NCBI GenBank assembly: GCA_020024715.1 | Contig: JAHHTJ010000017.1 | Coordinates: 1 to 9,177, forward strand | DNA length: 9,177 bases | Reading direction: 5' to 3' | Source of the DNA: Mycoplasmataceae bacterium | GTDB lineage: Bacteria > Bacillota_I > Bacilli_A > Mycoplasmatales > Mycoplasmoidaceae | Shown here: in pieces, positions 1 through 8,658 of the stretch | Layout of the letters: each line of letters starts with the position of its first letter | How positions within the stretch are numbered: position 1 is the stretch's first letter | Notes under the pieces: generated by a model | What the model saw: the letters and a program-made list of their open reading frames with translations, nothing else | Databases searched by the model: none | Told to the model about the DNA's origin: nothing | Made by a program: the position numbers and the translations under genes

Positions 1-175
1 GTTTAGTAAGAAGAAATAATAAAATAATTCTTACATAAAAAGCGGACTACTATCTTTCTAAATTACAAAACAGCAAAATTACTTAATAATTAGATAAAGA
101 AATATTTACATAAAAGTTTTTATTAGTTAATTTAAATATTTTAAAAAATGTAGATTATTTTATTATTCAATATAA
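1..175. other. Left flank, non-coding as far as visible
   Basis: No open frame of useful length exists on either strand, even with UGA as Trp; all six frames are cut by TAA or TAG. A 7-bp inverted repeat (GTAAGAA at 6-12, TTCTTAC at 28-34) encloses a 15-base loop but has no clear U tract on either side. The 10-mer TTACATAAAA occurs twice (31-40 and 106-115), which is unremarkable at this AT content. I read this as the spacer downstream of the four-gene operon. Confidence 0.5.
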
Positions 176-207
176 AAGTACACCACTGATTATATTGTGG
201 TGTACTT
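176..207 (-). terminator. Hairpin terminator of the four-gene operon
   Basis: A perfect 11-bp inverted repeat, AAGTACACCAC (176-186) and GTGGTGTACTT (197-207), encloses a 10-base loop. On the minus strand the stem is followed by TTATATT, which with the TT closing the stem gives a modest U-rich tail. It lies 27 bases beyond the stop of gene D, where a terminator for the A-B-C-D transcript is expected. The stem is the most GC-rich stretch of the left flank. Confidence 0.8.
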
Positions 208-234
208 AAACATTATTATAATGATATTTTCTAA

Positions 235-2337
235 TTAAAATAATTGAATCTTATGTTCATCAATTAATTTTAATTTAACTCTAAAATAAATACTACGATA
301 AAATGCATAAATTAGTATTATGATCATTGAAAGTTCAGCAACAGAAGCTCAAGAAATTGTCATTGGAATTCATGGAAAGTATAAATCAATTCCAGGATAT
401 CCAACACCAACTACGTTTGAATCAGTAGTTTCAGAATATAATTGTCCAAAGTAATTAATGAATCCTACAAGAATAGCAACAATAAACGCAATTATAAAGT
501 TACTTCTTTCAATACCTCTTTTAAATAATTCATCACTTCAACGTATTTTATCTTGTTCAGTGGTTATCTTTTCTTTTAATTGATAATCGCTTTGCATTTT
601 ATTTAAAATAGATGTTAACTTCTGATTAGCAAATAAATTAATAGAATCGCAGTCAAAATCAATATCTGTTAAATCACGTTGTAATTTATGATACGGAATA
701 TTTTTTCATCTTATATCATTAGTAAACTCAACAAAATTACCAATTTTTTCAAGAATTTTTAATTCATTTAATCTAGATTGGATAAAACAAATACCAATTA
801 AATAATAATATGAAATATTTTCTAATGTTAGTTTAGATCTTACATCATAACTATTATTTTCTAATAAAATAACATTATCATTTTTTATGAATGAATAAAA
901 ATAATAAGTATTTTCACATAAACACTTTTTAATTTCTAAACGATATTTTTCTTTATCCATTTCTTTTAAATATTTCATATAATCATAAATTAAATCAAGC
1001 TTAGGAAAAATCTTATTATCACTCATATTTAAACTAAAGGTATTAGGAAAAAGAATCATTAAGAAAATAGCTAAATATTCATCATTTTTTAATAATTCAT
1101 TAAAGTGAACAACATTTTTAAACTTTATAAATTTCATATTGTAAACAATAGATGGGGAAGATAATGAATAATTAATTTTTACATCTCTTAAAGAGATTGG
1201 ATTACCTTTAATAATTTTATTTTTCTTATTTTCTTCATTAACATTAACAAAAATAGAACCATGGTGTAAGCAATTATGATGTAACATTTGAACAAAACGA
1301 TCAAAATAATCCTTATTATTTGGAGCATTTGTTTCATCATTTTGAACATTTGCGCTTAACATATTTATATCAAAAATAGAAAAACTATTTGTTGAAGTAA
1401 AAATTTCATTTAATTCAGAAACAACATAAACATTTAAAAACATAATTAATAATAATGCATAAAATAAATCATTTTTTAAGTATTGAATGCGCTCATTACT
1501 AAATTGATGTCCATGAGCATAAATATATTTTTCATCTAATAAATTATTTCATAATTTATATAAAGTATTGATAGAAATATATTTAAAATCAACAATTGAA
1601 TTTAATTGAGTTAACTTTGCATAATGTTCATGTTTATCATCATAACCATGACTATGAGTAATTTTAACTTCATTACCGGAAATTATATCTAACACACTTT
1701 CCATATTTAATGGTAATAATTGAGCATTAACATTTTCTTTAAATAAATTAAATAAATATATAAGATCAACTGTATCTTCAAATGCTAAAGATGGATGTAA
1801 ATTAAAATCTAATATAAATCCACCTGAAACTCTTTCAGATAACCTATTAACATTCAATGTTAATTTGAACTTTTTTAAAACACTATATATTGATGACTTT
1901 TTATTAATATTAATGTTATAAGTAAAATTTGAAATATTATCTTCATTAAATGCATCAGAAGCATGTTCAATCATATCAATATAACTACCATTAGAAAACT
2001 TATCAAAAATCGGTAGCTTCATATTTGTACTATTAACTATGTTTGTAAAAATATAATTTATTGCTTGTTCTAATTTTCCGTTTTTTCAAAACTTATTATT
2101 TTTTGAAAATATCACATATCTTTTTGGATTTGACTGCGCTTGCTTTATTACTTTTTCTTCATTTGAAGTTAAATGCTTAAGATTTTGTTCATGAAGAAAT
2201 AATTTATAATTTAAGTTTTTTACATTAAAAGGAAAGACCATCTGAAAATTTAATAAATCAACAATTTGTTCTTTATCATCATGAATAAATTGATGAGAAT
2301 GTTGTTCTACACAAACATTAGTTTTAATGTCTTGCAT
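235..2337 (-). CDS. Gene D: unrecognised membrane-anchored paralog with His clusters (700 aa)
   Basis: I do not recognise the family. The gene is continuous only with UGA as Trp (W84, W263, W544, W600 and two nearer the C-terminus). ATG at 2337 overlaps the TAA of gene C by one base; an AAAGGA element lies 12 bases upstream, rather far, so coupling to C is likely. It aligns in order with A, B and C: GG at 172-173, W263, a hydrophobic stretch from DLFYALL (290-296) to about 307, MILFP (427-431), SFIKNDNVILLENN (482-495), then the ER motif (610-611) and TM1 (about 613-632). A loop of about 27 residues and TM2 (about 659-685) follow, then a basic tail. There is no signal peptide, so about 610 residues are probably cytosolic. 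Four His clusters stand out: HSHQFIH (13-19), HSHGYDDKHEH (228-238), HGH (275-277) and HHNCLHH (353-359). These could bind metal, which is inference. It is the longest and last gene of the operon. Confidence 0.85.
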
Positions 2338-4286
2338 TATAATTTCACATCCTTTCTCTTAGCAATATCTTTATTTTTCTTACTTGCATATATTAGATAT
2401 ATTAAACTACCAATTAATATTAATGTATTAATAAAAATAATAAATAATGTTAATCCAATACAAGATGAAGATAACCATAAAGGAATCATTGAACCACCAG
2501 CATTAGCAGCTGGAGATTGTGGTGTTTGATTTCACCAAGAATTTGGATTTGGATTTGGTGTGGCTCCTCATAAATTTGCTCCATATCCTGAACAAGAACA
2601 TGACAAATCAGATCAAACCATATTACCATAATCAATTAATGAAACTAATGAAGCAACAATGAAACCTAAAATAATAATTTCAATAAATCTTTGTCTTTTA
2701 TCAAATTCATCACGAATTTTAACTTCATTATTTAAATTTTTAATATTTTCAAAAGTACGAAGTTCTCTAGCATAATTTTGTACACTTTGAGAAAAATTAT
2801 TATTTACTTTTTTTAAAATACTTGGTTGTGAAATATCATTTAATTCTTGTTCTAATTGACGATAAATAAACTTATTTCTAATTCTTGCAGCTTGTAAAGC
2901 TAAATGTCATTGAATATGAAGTAATCTAAAATTTAATTCTTTACCTAACGCAGCATTACATATTGCTAAATTATTTCTAAAAATTGTGTTGTGTTCAACT
3001 TCTTCAATTGAATCTGTATGATAAATTAAAGTGTTGTTACTTCTTGTAAATGCACAATAGTTGTAATTGTCATAAAGAATATGTTTATCTATTTTCTTTG
3101 TGTATTCATCTGAAGTTAAATAATCATCTAAATAAAACCTTCTTAAATTATTAATTACTTCATCATAAGTAATTTTTAGACAAGAATCATGATTAATTGA
3201 AAACATTTCTGGGTATAAAAGAAACATATTGTATAAATAAATATCTTTTTTATTTAAATAAAAATCTTTTGTGAAAAAATCATCTGTATTAATTAAACCA
3301 ATATCATAAGTAACATTAGGCAATGATAAAAAAATATTATCTCTAGTTAATCCAGCAACAATGTTTACAAAATCTTCTTTTTTTGGAAATAATTCTTTAG
3401 TATCTTCATATAAGTAATTAGCTGTTTTGTTAATTGCTGTATTGATATCTTTATTATTGATTAAATTAAATGATTTTTTATCAATAATATCTTCAGGTTT
3501 TAAATAAAATTTTTGTTTTAATTCATCAGCAACTGCAAAATTATTTAAAAACAATAATAAAAAGAAATCAAACATTTCTCTAGCTGTAGTAATAAATTCA
3601 TCAGTTGTAGAATAAAACTTATAAAAAAATCCATCAAATAAATATTTAGTTCATTGATTATATAACTCATCAATATTATAAACATCATTGTTGAACAAAT
3701 GTAAACGATGTAAATTATGTAATTTTTTATCCTTAATTAAATTAACTAAATCAATAAATGAAAATTTCTTTAACATTTCTAAAAAGAAATTTTTAATTAA
3801 ATTATTTAAAAAAATTGTTGAAATATTATTAAATTCTTCATTAATATTAAAATTACTTTGATTTTTAAAGAAACGTTGTTTTCATTCGTTGCTAAACTTT
3901 CAACTCATTCCACCTTGAACAAAATAAGTGTCCATATCAAATGAAACTAAGTATTCTACTTCATCGATAAAATAATTATTTGAATATTTTTCATTTAATT
4001 TTGTACGATAAGCATATATATTTTTTTTATTGGTATCATTTACTTTTTCATAAATATTTTCATTTACTTTAATAAAATTTAAAATACTATCATTATTAGT
4101 AATGTACAAAGGTTCATTATTTACATGACAAATTTGATTAATAGTTTGTAATTTATTGTTAATAATTTTAAATAAAACTTCTTCATTTTCATAATTCAAA
4201 ACATTTTTAATAAAGGAGTTTTTGTTTAAAATTTTGATTGTTCAAAAATAATTTGTACTTATATTAATATCTTTAATATTATTCAT
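2337..4286 (-). CDS. Gene C: unrecognised membrane-anchored paralog with long Asn/Pro-rich loop (649 aa)
   Basis: Product not recognised. ATG at 4286 follows a good ribosome binding site (AAAGGAG, 5-base spacing), and the stop overlaps the start of gene D. In-frame TGA codons encode W14, W129, W134, W212, W460, W558, W573 and W585; TGG encodes W584 and W604. It is the most divergent of the four but keeps the family order: GG at 125-126, W212, a hydrophobic stretch starting FDFFLLLFL (239-247), LLYPEMFSIN (356-365), CAFTRSNNTLIYH (411-423), and a charged helix leading through KRQRF into TM1 (about 534-552, with GFIVASLVSLIDY). The loop between TM1 and TM2 is the longest in the set, about 50 residues. 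It contains a SCSCSGYG segment, a repeated Asn-Pro run, a WW pair and Ala/Gly-rich sequence. TM2 spans about 608-633 and the tail is Lys-rich. By charge, the loop should face outward and the large N-terminal part the cytosol. Confidence 0.85.
2350..2355 (-). promoter_or_regulatory. Weak, distant Shine-Dalgarno for gene D
   Basis: AAAGGA on the minus strand ends 12 bases before the ATG of gene D, longer than the usual 5-9. It lies inside the last codons of gene C. Together with the one-base stop/start overlap, this suggests D is translated mainly by ribosomes finishing C. Confidence 0.4.
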
Positions 4287-4291
4287 CTTAA

Positions 4292-4298
4292 CTCCTTT
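4292..4298 (-). promoter_or_regulatory. Ribosome binding site of gene C
   Basis: AAAGGAG on the minus strand lies 5 bases before the ATG at 4286, in the short gap after the TAG stop of gene B. It is one of the two best ribosome binding sites in the operon and fixes the start of C. Confidence 0.8.
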
Positions 4299-6251
4299 CT
4301 AATAAATATTTTGCAAACCACGATTTTTTGTTTGTACAAATGTGACGTAAATCTTAATACATTGATAAGCTAAAATTAACGTTATTACAAGAATAACAAA
4401 AGAAGCAGTACCAACAAATCCAAATATAACTGGCATAGGAATAGTTCCATTTGGCATTCCCGGACCACTTGTATAACCTGCAAAAAAATGTCCTTGACCA
4501 ATTCCTGTACCAAATGATTGTAATGAAGCAAAACATTGGTCAATAAATCAAACAATTCCAACAAATAAAGCACAAATAAAAGCTGTAGCAATTGAATTTC
4601 TTTCTACAATTAATTTATCTGCTTCATCTTCTTTTCTAACCTTTTCAATTAGATGATCTATCCCTTTATGTAAATGATATTGACTATCAATTTGCTTAAC
4701 GATGTATTTAATACCATTAATACCATATAAATTATTGTATAAATCCAATCCAATAACTCTAAGATCACGAACAATTCTACGATATGAAAAATTCTTGTGA
4801 TTATAACCACTAGCAATTACAAATTCTGCATAGTTTTCAATTTCCTTAAAACCAACATAACTAGCTCCAAAATAAATAAATGCTAAAGCATAAAAATAAT
4901 TAACTTTTTGTTTTGCTTCTTGATCAATACTATCTTCAATGAATGCTAACAGTAAATAATTATCTTTGTTATAACCAGCAAAATGATTATTGTTATAAAA
5001 ACGAGAAGAAATTACATTATTTTTGTTTTCTTTATTAAATTCTTCATCATTTAAAATAGCATGAGAGATTTGTGTAAATTCATTTCAAGAAATAAATAAT
5101 TTACTTTTAATGCTTAGCATGAATTTTTCAGAATTTAATGTTGAATTAATAATGAAATTTATCATATTAATTTGAGTTGTAGTTAAATTATCTTCCTCAT
5201 TTAAATTATTAATTAATTCTCTAACTTCTTTTTTGAAAACAATATTATGCAAATAATAGAATTGATAAAAACTTATCTTTAAACTGGTGAAACGATTAGT
5301 TCTTATTTTGTAATCATTATGAGTTAAATCCTTATATTCCTTTAAATTATAATTAAAATCATTTTTACTATAATTTTCTAATAATTTAAATAAAATATTA
5401 AAATCATGTAATTTTTCTTCTTGCATATTAAACTTATCTAAGTCAAGAACATGTTGAAAACTAATTGATTCATTTTTAACAACAGTTATTCTTACTATGT
5501 TAATTAAATTAACAATTAATAAAAAAGAATTCAATAAACTATAAAAGAAATCATTATTTAATGATTCAGCATCCTTTTGATTAAATTTTTCATGAACTAA
5601 ATTTTCTCAATCTTGTTTTAAATTATGAAAAATGTCAATTTCATGTATTTTTGTTGATACAATTGGTTTATCGTTACGATTAATTGTTTTTGTAATAAAT
5701 AAATCCGGATAAATTTTTGCTAATTCAACAATAAAATAATTTTCAATGAAATATTCAATAAAATTTGATAAATATACTTGTTTTAAAACATTATCAAATT
5801 TAAAATCCTTGATGGGTTTAATATGTAAATTTATTCCGCCATTAATATTATCGTGTTCTTGGTCATGATAAATATGTAAATCAAAACCAATAAATGAATC
5901 TGAAATATAGTCATTTTCATTAAATTTAAATGCAAAAGAAAAAGGGTGTTTACGATTTAAAAAATCGATATGTTCATAAGATTCTTTGTATTCAAAATAC
6001 TCACAAGTTAAACGATTTTCATTTAGATTATTTAATTTTAATTTGTTGTTTATTACATTAAGTGCTGAATTAATAGAACCTTTTAAATTATTTTTAAATT
6101 TTTCTGTATTTAATTGAGAAATTGGGGTAAAACGATTGTGATTAAAGTAGAATGGAATAATAATACTATCTTTTAATTCTGCTACTGGCAAAATAGCATT
6201 AAAAGAAATTAAATTATTATTTTCTACTTGTGAACTTAGTATTTTTTCCAT
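4299..6251 (-). CDS. Gene B: unrecognised membrane-anchored paralog (650 aa)
   Basis: Product not recognised. ATG at 6251 lies only 3 bases after the stop of gene A and has no visible Shine-Dalgarno sequence, so translation probably depends on re-initiation from A. The three Trp codons (W215, W389, W568) are all TGA. Family anchors in order: GG at 138-139, W215, FFYSLL (235-240) opening a hydrophobic stretch to about 254, the GYNKDNYLLLAFIEDS element (427-441; the counterpart of SFI-DN-ILL in A and D), VRKEDE, and the ER motif (550-551). TM1 (about 553-571) contains FICALFVGIVW. The outward loop is about 35 residues, Gly/Pro-rich, with GPGMPNG (596-602). TM2 spans about 607-630, followed by a short tail. 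A His-rich element, HIYHDQEHD (126-134), sits just before the GG. There is no signal peptide. The gap to gene C is 12 bases. Confidence 0.85.
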
Positions 6252-6257
6252 ATTTTA
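6249..6257 (-). promoter_or_regulatory. Translational-coupling junction A/B (TAA-AAT-ATG)
   Basis: The stop of gene A (6255-6257) and the start of gene B (6249-6251) are separated by three bases. No GGA-type element is seen in the preceding 25 or so bases. Re-initiation by ribosomes that have just ended A, or leaderless-type AT-rich initiation, would explain expression of B. This is inference from spacing alone. Confidence 0.5.
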
Positions 6258-8240
6258 TTGGTCAACATATTTAGGTGTTCGTTCTTTAGAATATCTTATT
6301 CTCTTAGCTCTTGAATCAATATTTCTATATCGAGAACGCAATCTTCCAAGATAAACTATCGTTAGCATCAAAATAATCATATTAATCGTCGTAGTAAAGG
6401 TTGTGAAACCAATAGTACCTAAAATTCAATTTCAGCTAACAGCAATTCAAGAACATGGAAGAATACTAAAAACACAAGCTAAGAAATCAACATATCCAAT
6501 CAATAATGCGACAATGAAAGATAAAATAATAGAAGTTCTTTCAGTTTGTCTTTTAAAAATTTCATCTTCAGTTTTAACACGATCCATCAAACCATTTAAA
6601 GATTCAACTAATTTAGTTTGTTTGTTCATAGTAAAAACAATGTTTTTAATTTGTTTAACCCCAAAAAAATCATCATCTCAATTAAATTTAATATCTTCAA
6701 TATCTCTAATAATTTGTCTAAAAAACACAACTTTTGATTTTTGATTACTAATCATAATGTAATCAGTATGATCTTTTAAATCATTACGTTCTAGTTCTTT
6801 AGATGCCACAAAAACGGTTGCTCATGTATAGTAGTTAACAATTTTCTTAAATTGTACATTTTTATCATTCGCACGGTTATGTAATAAAACAATTTGATTA
6901 TCGTTAATAAATGAAACATAATCAAAATTTTGAGCACAAATAGTTTTTGTAAATTCATCAATTTGAGTTTGTGAAAAACCATTTTGTACATCTTCTTGTA
7001 ATAATCTTCTCAATTGATTAATGTTTAAAAAATTAGAATTTATATCACTAATTCCATATTCATCTCTAAACAAAATCATCATTAAATAACTTGTCAAAAT
7101 ACGATTTTTAATAATTTGATTAGCATCTAATAAGAAAATATTGTCTTCATTATAAACATCAAACAACATTCTTGGTTTACTTAAAGAATAATTATCAAAT
7201 TTTCTTGCCATAATATCATTGGTCTTTGCAACCTTTAAGTAATTTGCTATTGACAAGAAATCAGCTGTTTCTGTCATGTTAATCTTAGAAACAACTTGTT
7301 CCTTAGCTTTCGCTGTCTGAATTAATTTTTCTTCATTACCACTTGTGAAATACTCATCTAATTCTTCAACGATATGAACAATAATCATTCAAGTACTCAT
7401 AATTGAGTAAAATAATGTATTTTTATAATATTCAACTTCTTCCTCGCTAAGATCAGTTTTATATTTTAAAAATTTTGTTGTGATTAACTTTTCTCAGTTT
7501 TCTTTTAATAATGCAATATTTGAATCTTCCATTGATAATGGTTTTATAGGTTCAACAGCATTTTTGTCATTACCTTGTTTATCGATTAAACCTTTATCAA
7601 TTCCTAATAATAGTTCTAAGTCATATGGATATAATTGATCAGTAATAAATGTGTTAATTAAATTAGAAATATAATAATCATTTAAAGTATCATCAAAATT
7701 ATTACTATCTGAATCTAATTTATTTAGCACAAATCCACCAACAATTCTATTAGTATCTTGTTGTAAATAAAACATAATATTTAAATGATCAGCAAAACGA
7801 TATAAGTAACTTTCTTTACTTACATTTGCTGAAAATGAATACATTTTATTGGTATGAATATTACCTAAAATACTATTAGAAAAATCATTGTTTTGATCAT
7901 AAGTAATATATGATGGACTTTGCGGATTGTTACTCATATTCGCAAATAAAGAACCATTTTTACTTGTTGTCAAAGTTGCTATTCTATTAAAAACTGAGTT
8001 AATAATTTGAATCACAATAGAAGACTTAGTCAAATTACTGAATTTTTGTAATTGATCTAATTCTTCCTTATTAAGACCATCTTTCTCATCGAAATGATAA
8101 TCTTGTAAGTCTAAATCAAATTTATGACTAATGTTATTAATGTAAAAAAAGTAACAATATTTAGCATTAGAATCACTAATAATGTCAGTTTTCTCACTAT
8201 TGAAGTCATAATCTGATTGAACAGTTAAGAACTTATTCAT
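6255..8240 (-). CDS. Gene A: first gene of the operon, unrecognised membrane-anchored paralog (661 aa)
   Basis: Product not recognised. I choose ATG at 8240, 8 bases after AAGGAG; a TTG codon directly upstream (8243) is the alternative. All seven Trp codons are TGA (including W249, W284, W473 and three around 598-606). The N-terminal 250 residues are polar and contain RIVGGFVL (GG at 168-169). W249 is followed by LFYS (276-279) and a hydrophobic stretch to about 290. MMILF (387-391) and SFINDNQIVLLHN (443-455) match gene D closely, and YYTWATVF follows. A charged segment (EDEIFKRQTER, 558-568) leads into TM1 (about 570-592, FIVALLIGYVDF). The outward loop is only about 12-15 residues, with several Trp, and is followed by TM2 (about 606-632). 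The tail is strongly Arg/Lys-rich, arguing for a cytosolic C-terminus. No signal peptide, catalytic motif or nucleotide-binding motif was seen. Both membrane termini would be inside, as in CorA or RMD1/DUF155 proteins, but without the CorA GMN signature. Confidence 0.87.
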
Positions 8241-8248
8241 CAAATTTT

Positions 8249-8254
8249 CTCCTT
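8249..8254 (-). promoter_or_regulatory. Ribosome binding site of gene A
   Basis: AAGGAG on the minus strand lies 8 bases before the ATG at 8240 and 5 bases before a TTG at 8243. The spacing fits both; ATG is preferred as the commoner codon. Confidence 0.8.
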
Positions 8255-8264
8255 ATGTGATGTA

Positions 8265-8276
8265 TTAACTTAAATA
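8265..8276 (-). repeat. TATTTAAGTTAA direct repeat, copy 1
   Basis: The identical 12-mer occurs again at 8377-8388 in the same orientation, and a degenerate copy (TTTTTAAGTAAA) lies at 8289-8300. Copies 1 and 2 lie on opposite sides of the TATAAT box at 8336-8341. They could be operator sites or chance repeats in AT-rich DNA. Confidence 0.35.
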
Positions 8277-8335
8277 AAACAATTTTATTTTACTTAAAAA
8301 TAATTTTTTTTAAATAAAAATCACAATTTTTTAAT

Positions 8336-8341
8336 ATTATA
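8336..8341 (-). promoter_or_regulatory. Candidate -10 box for the A-B-C-D operon
   Basis: TATAAT on the minus strand, about 95 bases before the ATG of gene A. No convincing -35 hexamer lies 16-18 bases upstream, only T-rich sequence. That is common in mollicutes but leaves this candidate weak in DNA of this composition. TATTAT at 8421-8426 is a second possibility. Confidence 0.35.
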
Positions 8342-8376
8342 AACAAATATATTTTGAAAAAATAAACATTTATTAT

Positions 8377-8388
8377 TTAACTTAAATA
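8377..8388 (-). repeat. TATTTAAGTTAA direct repeat, copy 2
   Basis: Exact second copy of the 12-mer at 8265-8276, located upstream of the candidate -10 box. See copy 1 for interpretation. Confidence 0.35.
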
Positions 8389-8617
8389 GAGTATGTATGG
8401 TTGTTTATAATTATTATTTTATAATACTAATATACATTTTGTTTAAGTAAGACTTGTAATAAAAAAGGGGAGCTTACTTTTTCATGCTTTCTTTATTAAT
8501 ATAATAATTCTTTTCAAATTATCAGAGTCCAAGACGTGTCTAAGTTAAAACAACAAGTGTTTTAAAAAAATATATTCATGTTACAATTATATTGATTGAT
8601 CCTCTAGAGGAGGGGAG

Positions 8618-8650
8618 TAAAATGCACTTCTGCAAAAGGAGTGCATTTTA
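8618..8650. terminator. Strong hairpin downstream of the Abi remnant
   Basis: An 11-bp perfect inverted repeat, TAAAATGCACT (8618-8628) and AGTGCATTTTA (8640-8650), extends inward by a T-G wobble and a C-G pair, leaving a 7-base loop. Runs of A and T form the base of the stem, so it could stop transcription from either side. On the minus strand it comes 8 bases after the last stop of the Abi-like gene, the expected place for that gene's terminator. Confidence 0.65.
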
Positions 8651-8658
8651 TTGTTATA

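Larger units (their letters stand above)
8251..8617. other. Intergenic region between the Abi remnant and the operon
   Basis: No protein gene is supported here. From left to right it holds the leader of gene A, a TATAAT box, three copies of a TTTAAGT-type motif, and a long AT-rich tract. It then becomes more GC-rich from about 8445. That part contains a 7-bp inverted repeat AAGTAAG/CTTACTT (8445-8451 and 8473-8479, loop with GGGG), an 8-bp hairpin TTAAAACA/TGTTTTAA (8545-8552 and 8558-8565), and a perfect 12-bp palindrome TCCTCTAGAGGA (8600-8611). The G/C islands could mark a small RNA, but no known RNA family is recognised. Confidence 0.45.

Noticed and set aside
2266..2529. Plus-strand open frame of 87 codons, hydrophobic
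   Set aside because: It is antisense to the C/D junction and gene C's membrane helix. It has no ribosome binding site or family-like content; it is a shadow of the real frame.
4354..4591. Two short hydrophobic minus-strand frames overlapping the end of gene B
   Set aside because: They are out of frame with B; B's frame continues through TGA to TAG at 4299 and gives the expected two-helix C-terminus.
6403..6744. Plus-strand open frame of 113 codons
   Set aside because: It is antisense to the 3' half of gene A, where the minus frame is continuous and matches the paralogs.
6791..6991. Minus-strand frame of 66 codons inside gene A
   Set aside because: It is out of frame with A and has no ribosome binding site; the A frame across this part carries the conserved SFI-DN-ILL element.
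8484..8504. Short plus-strand frame MLSLLI
   Set aside because: It has only six codons and a poorly spaced ribosome binding site; nothing supports a leader peptide.
8597..8608. Resemblance of GATCCTCTAGAG to a cloning-vector polylinker
   Set aside because: The match is only 12 bases and breaks off on both sides into AT-rich mollicute-like sequence; chance is the better explanation.
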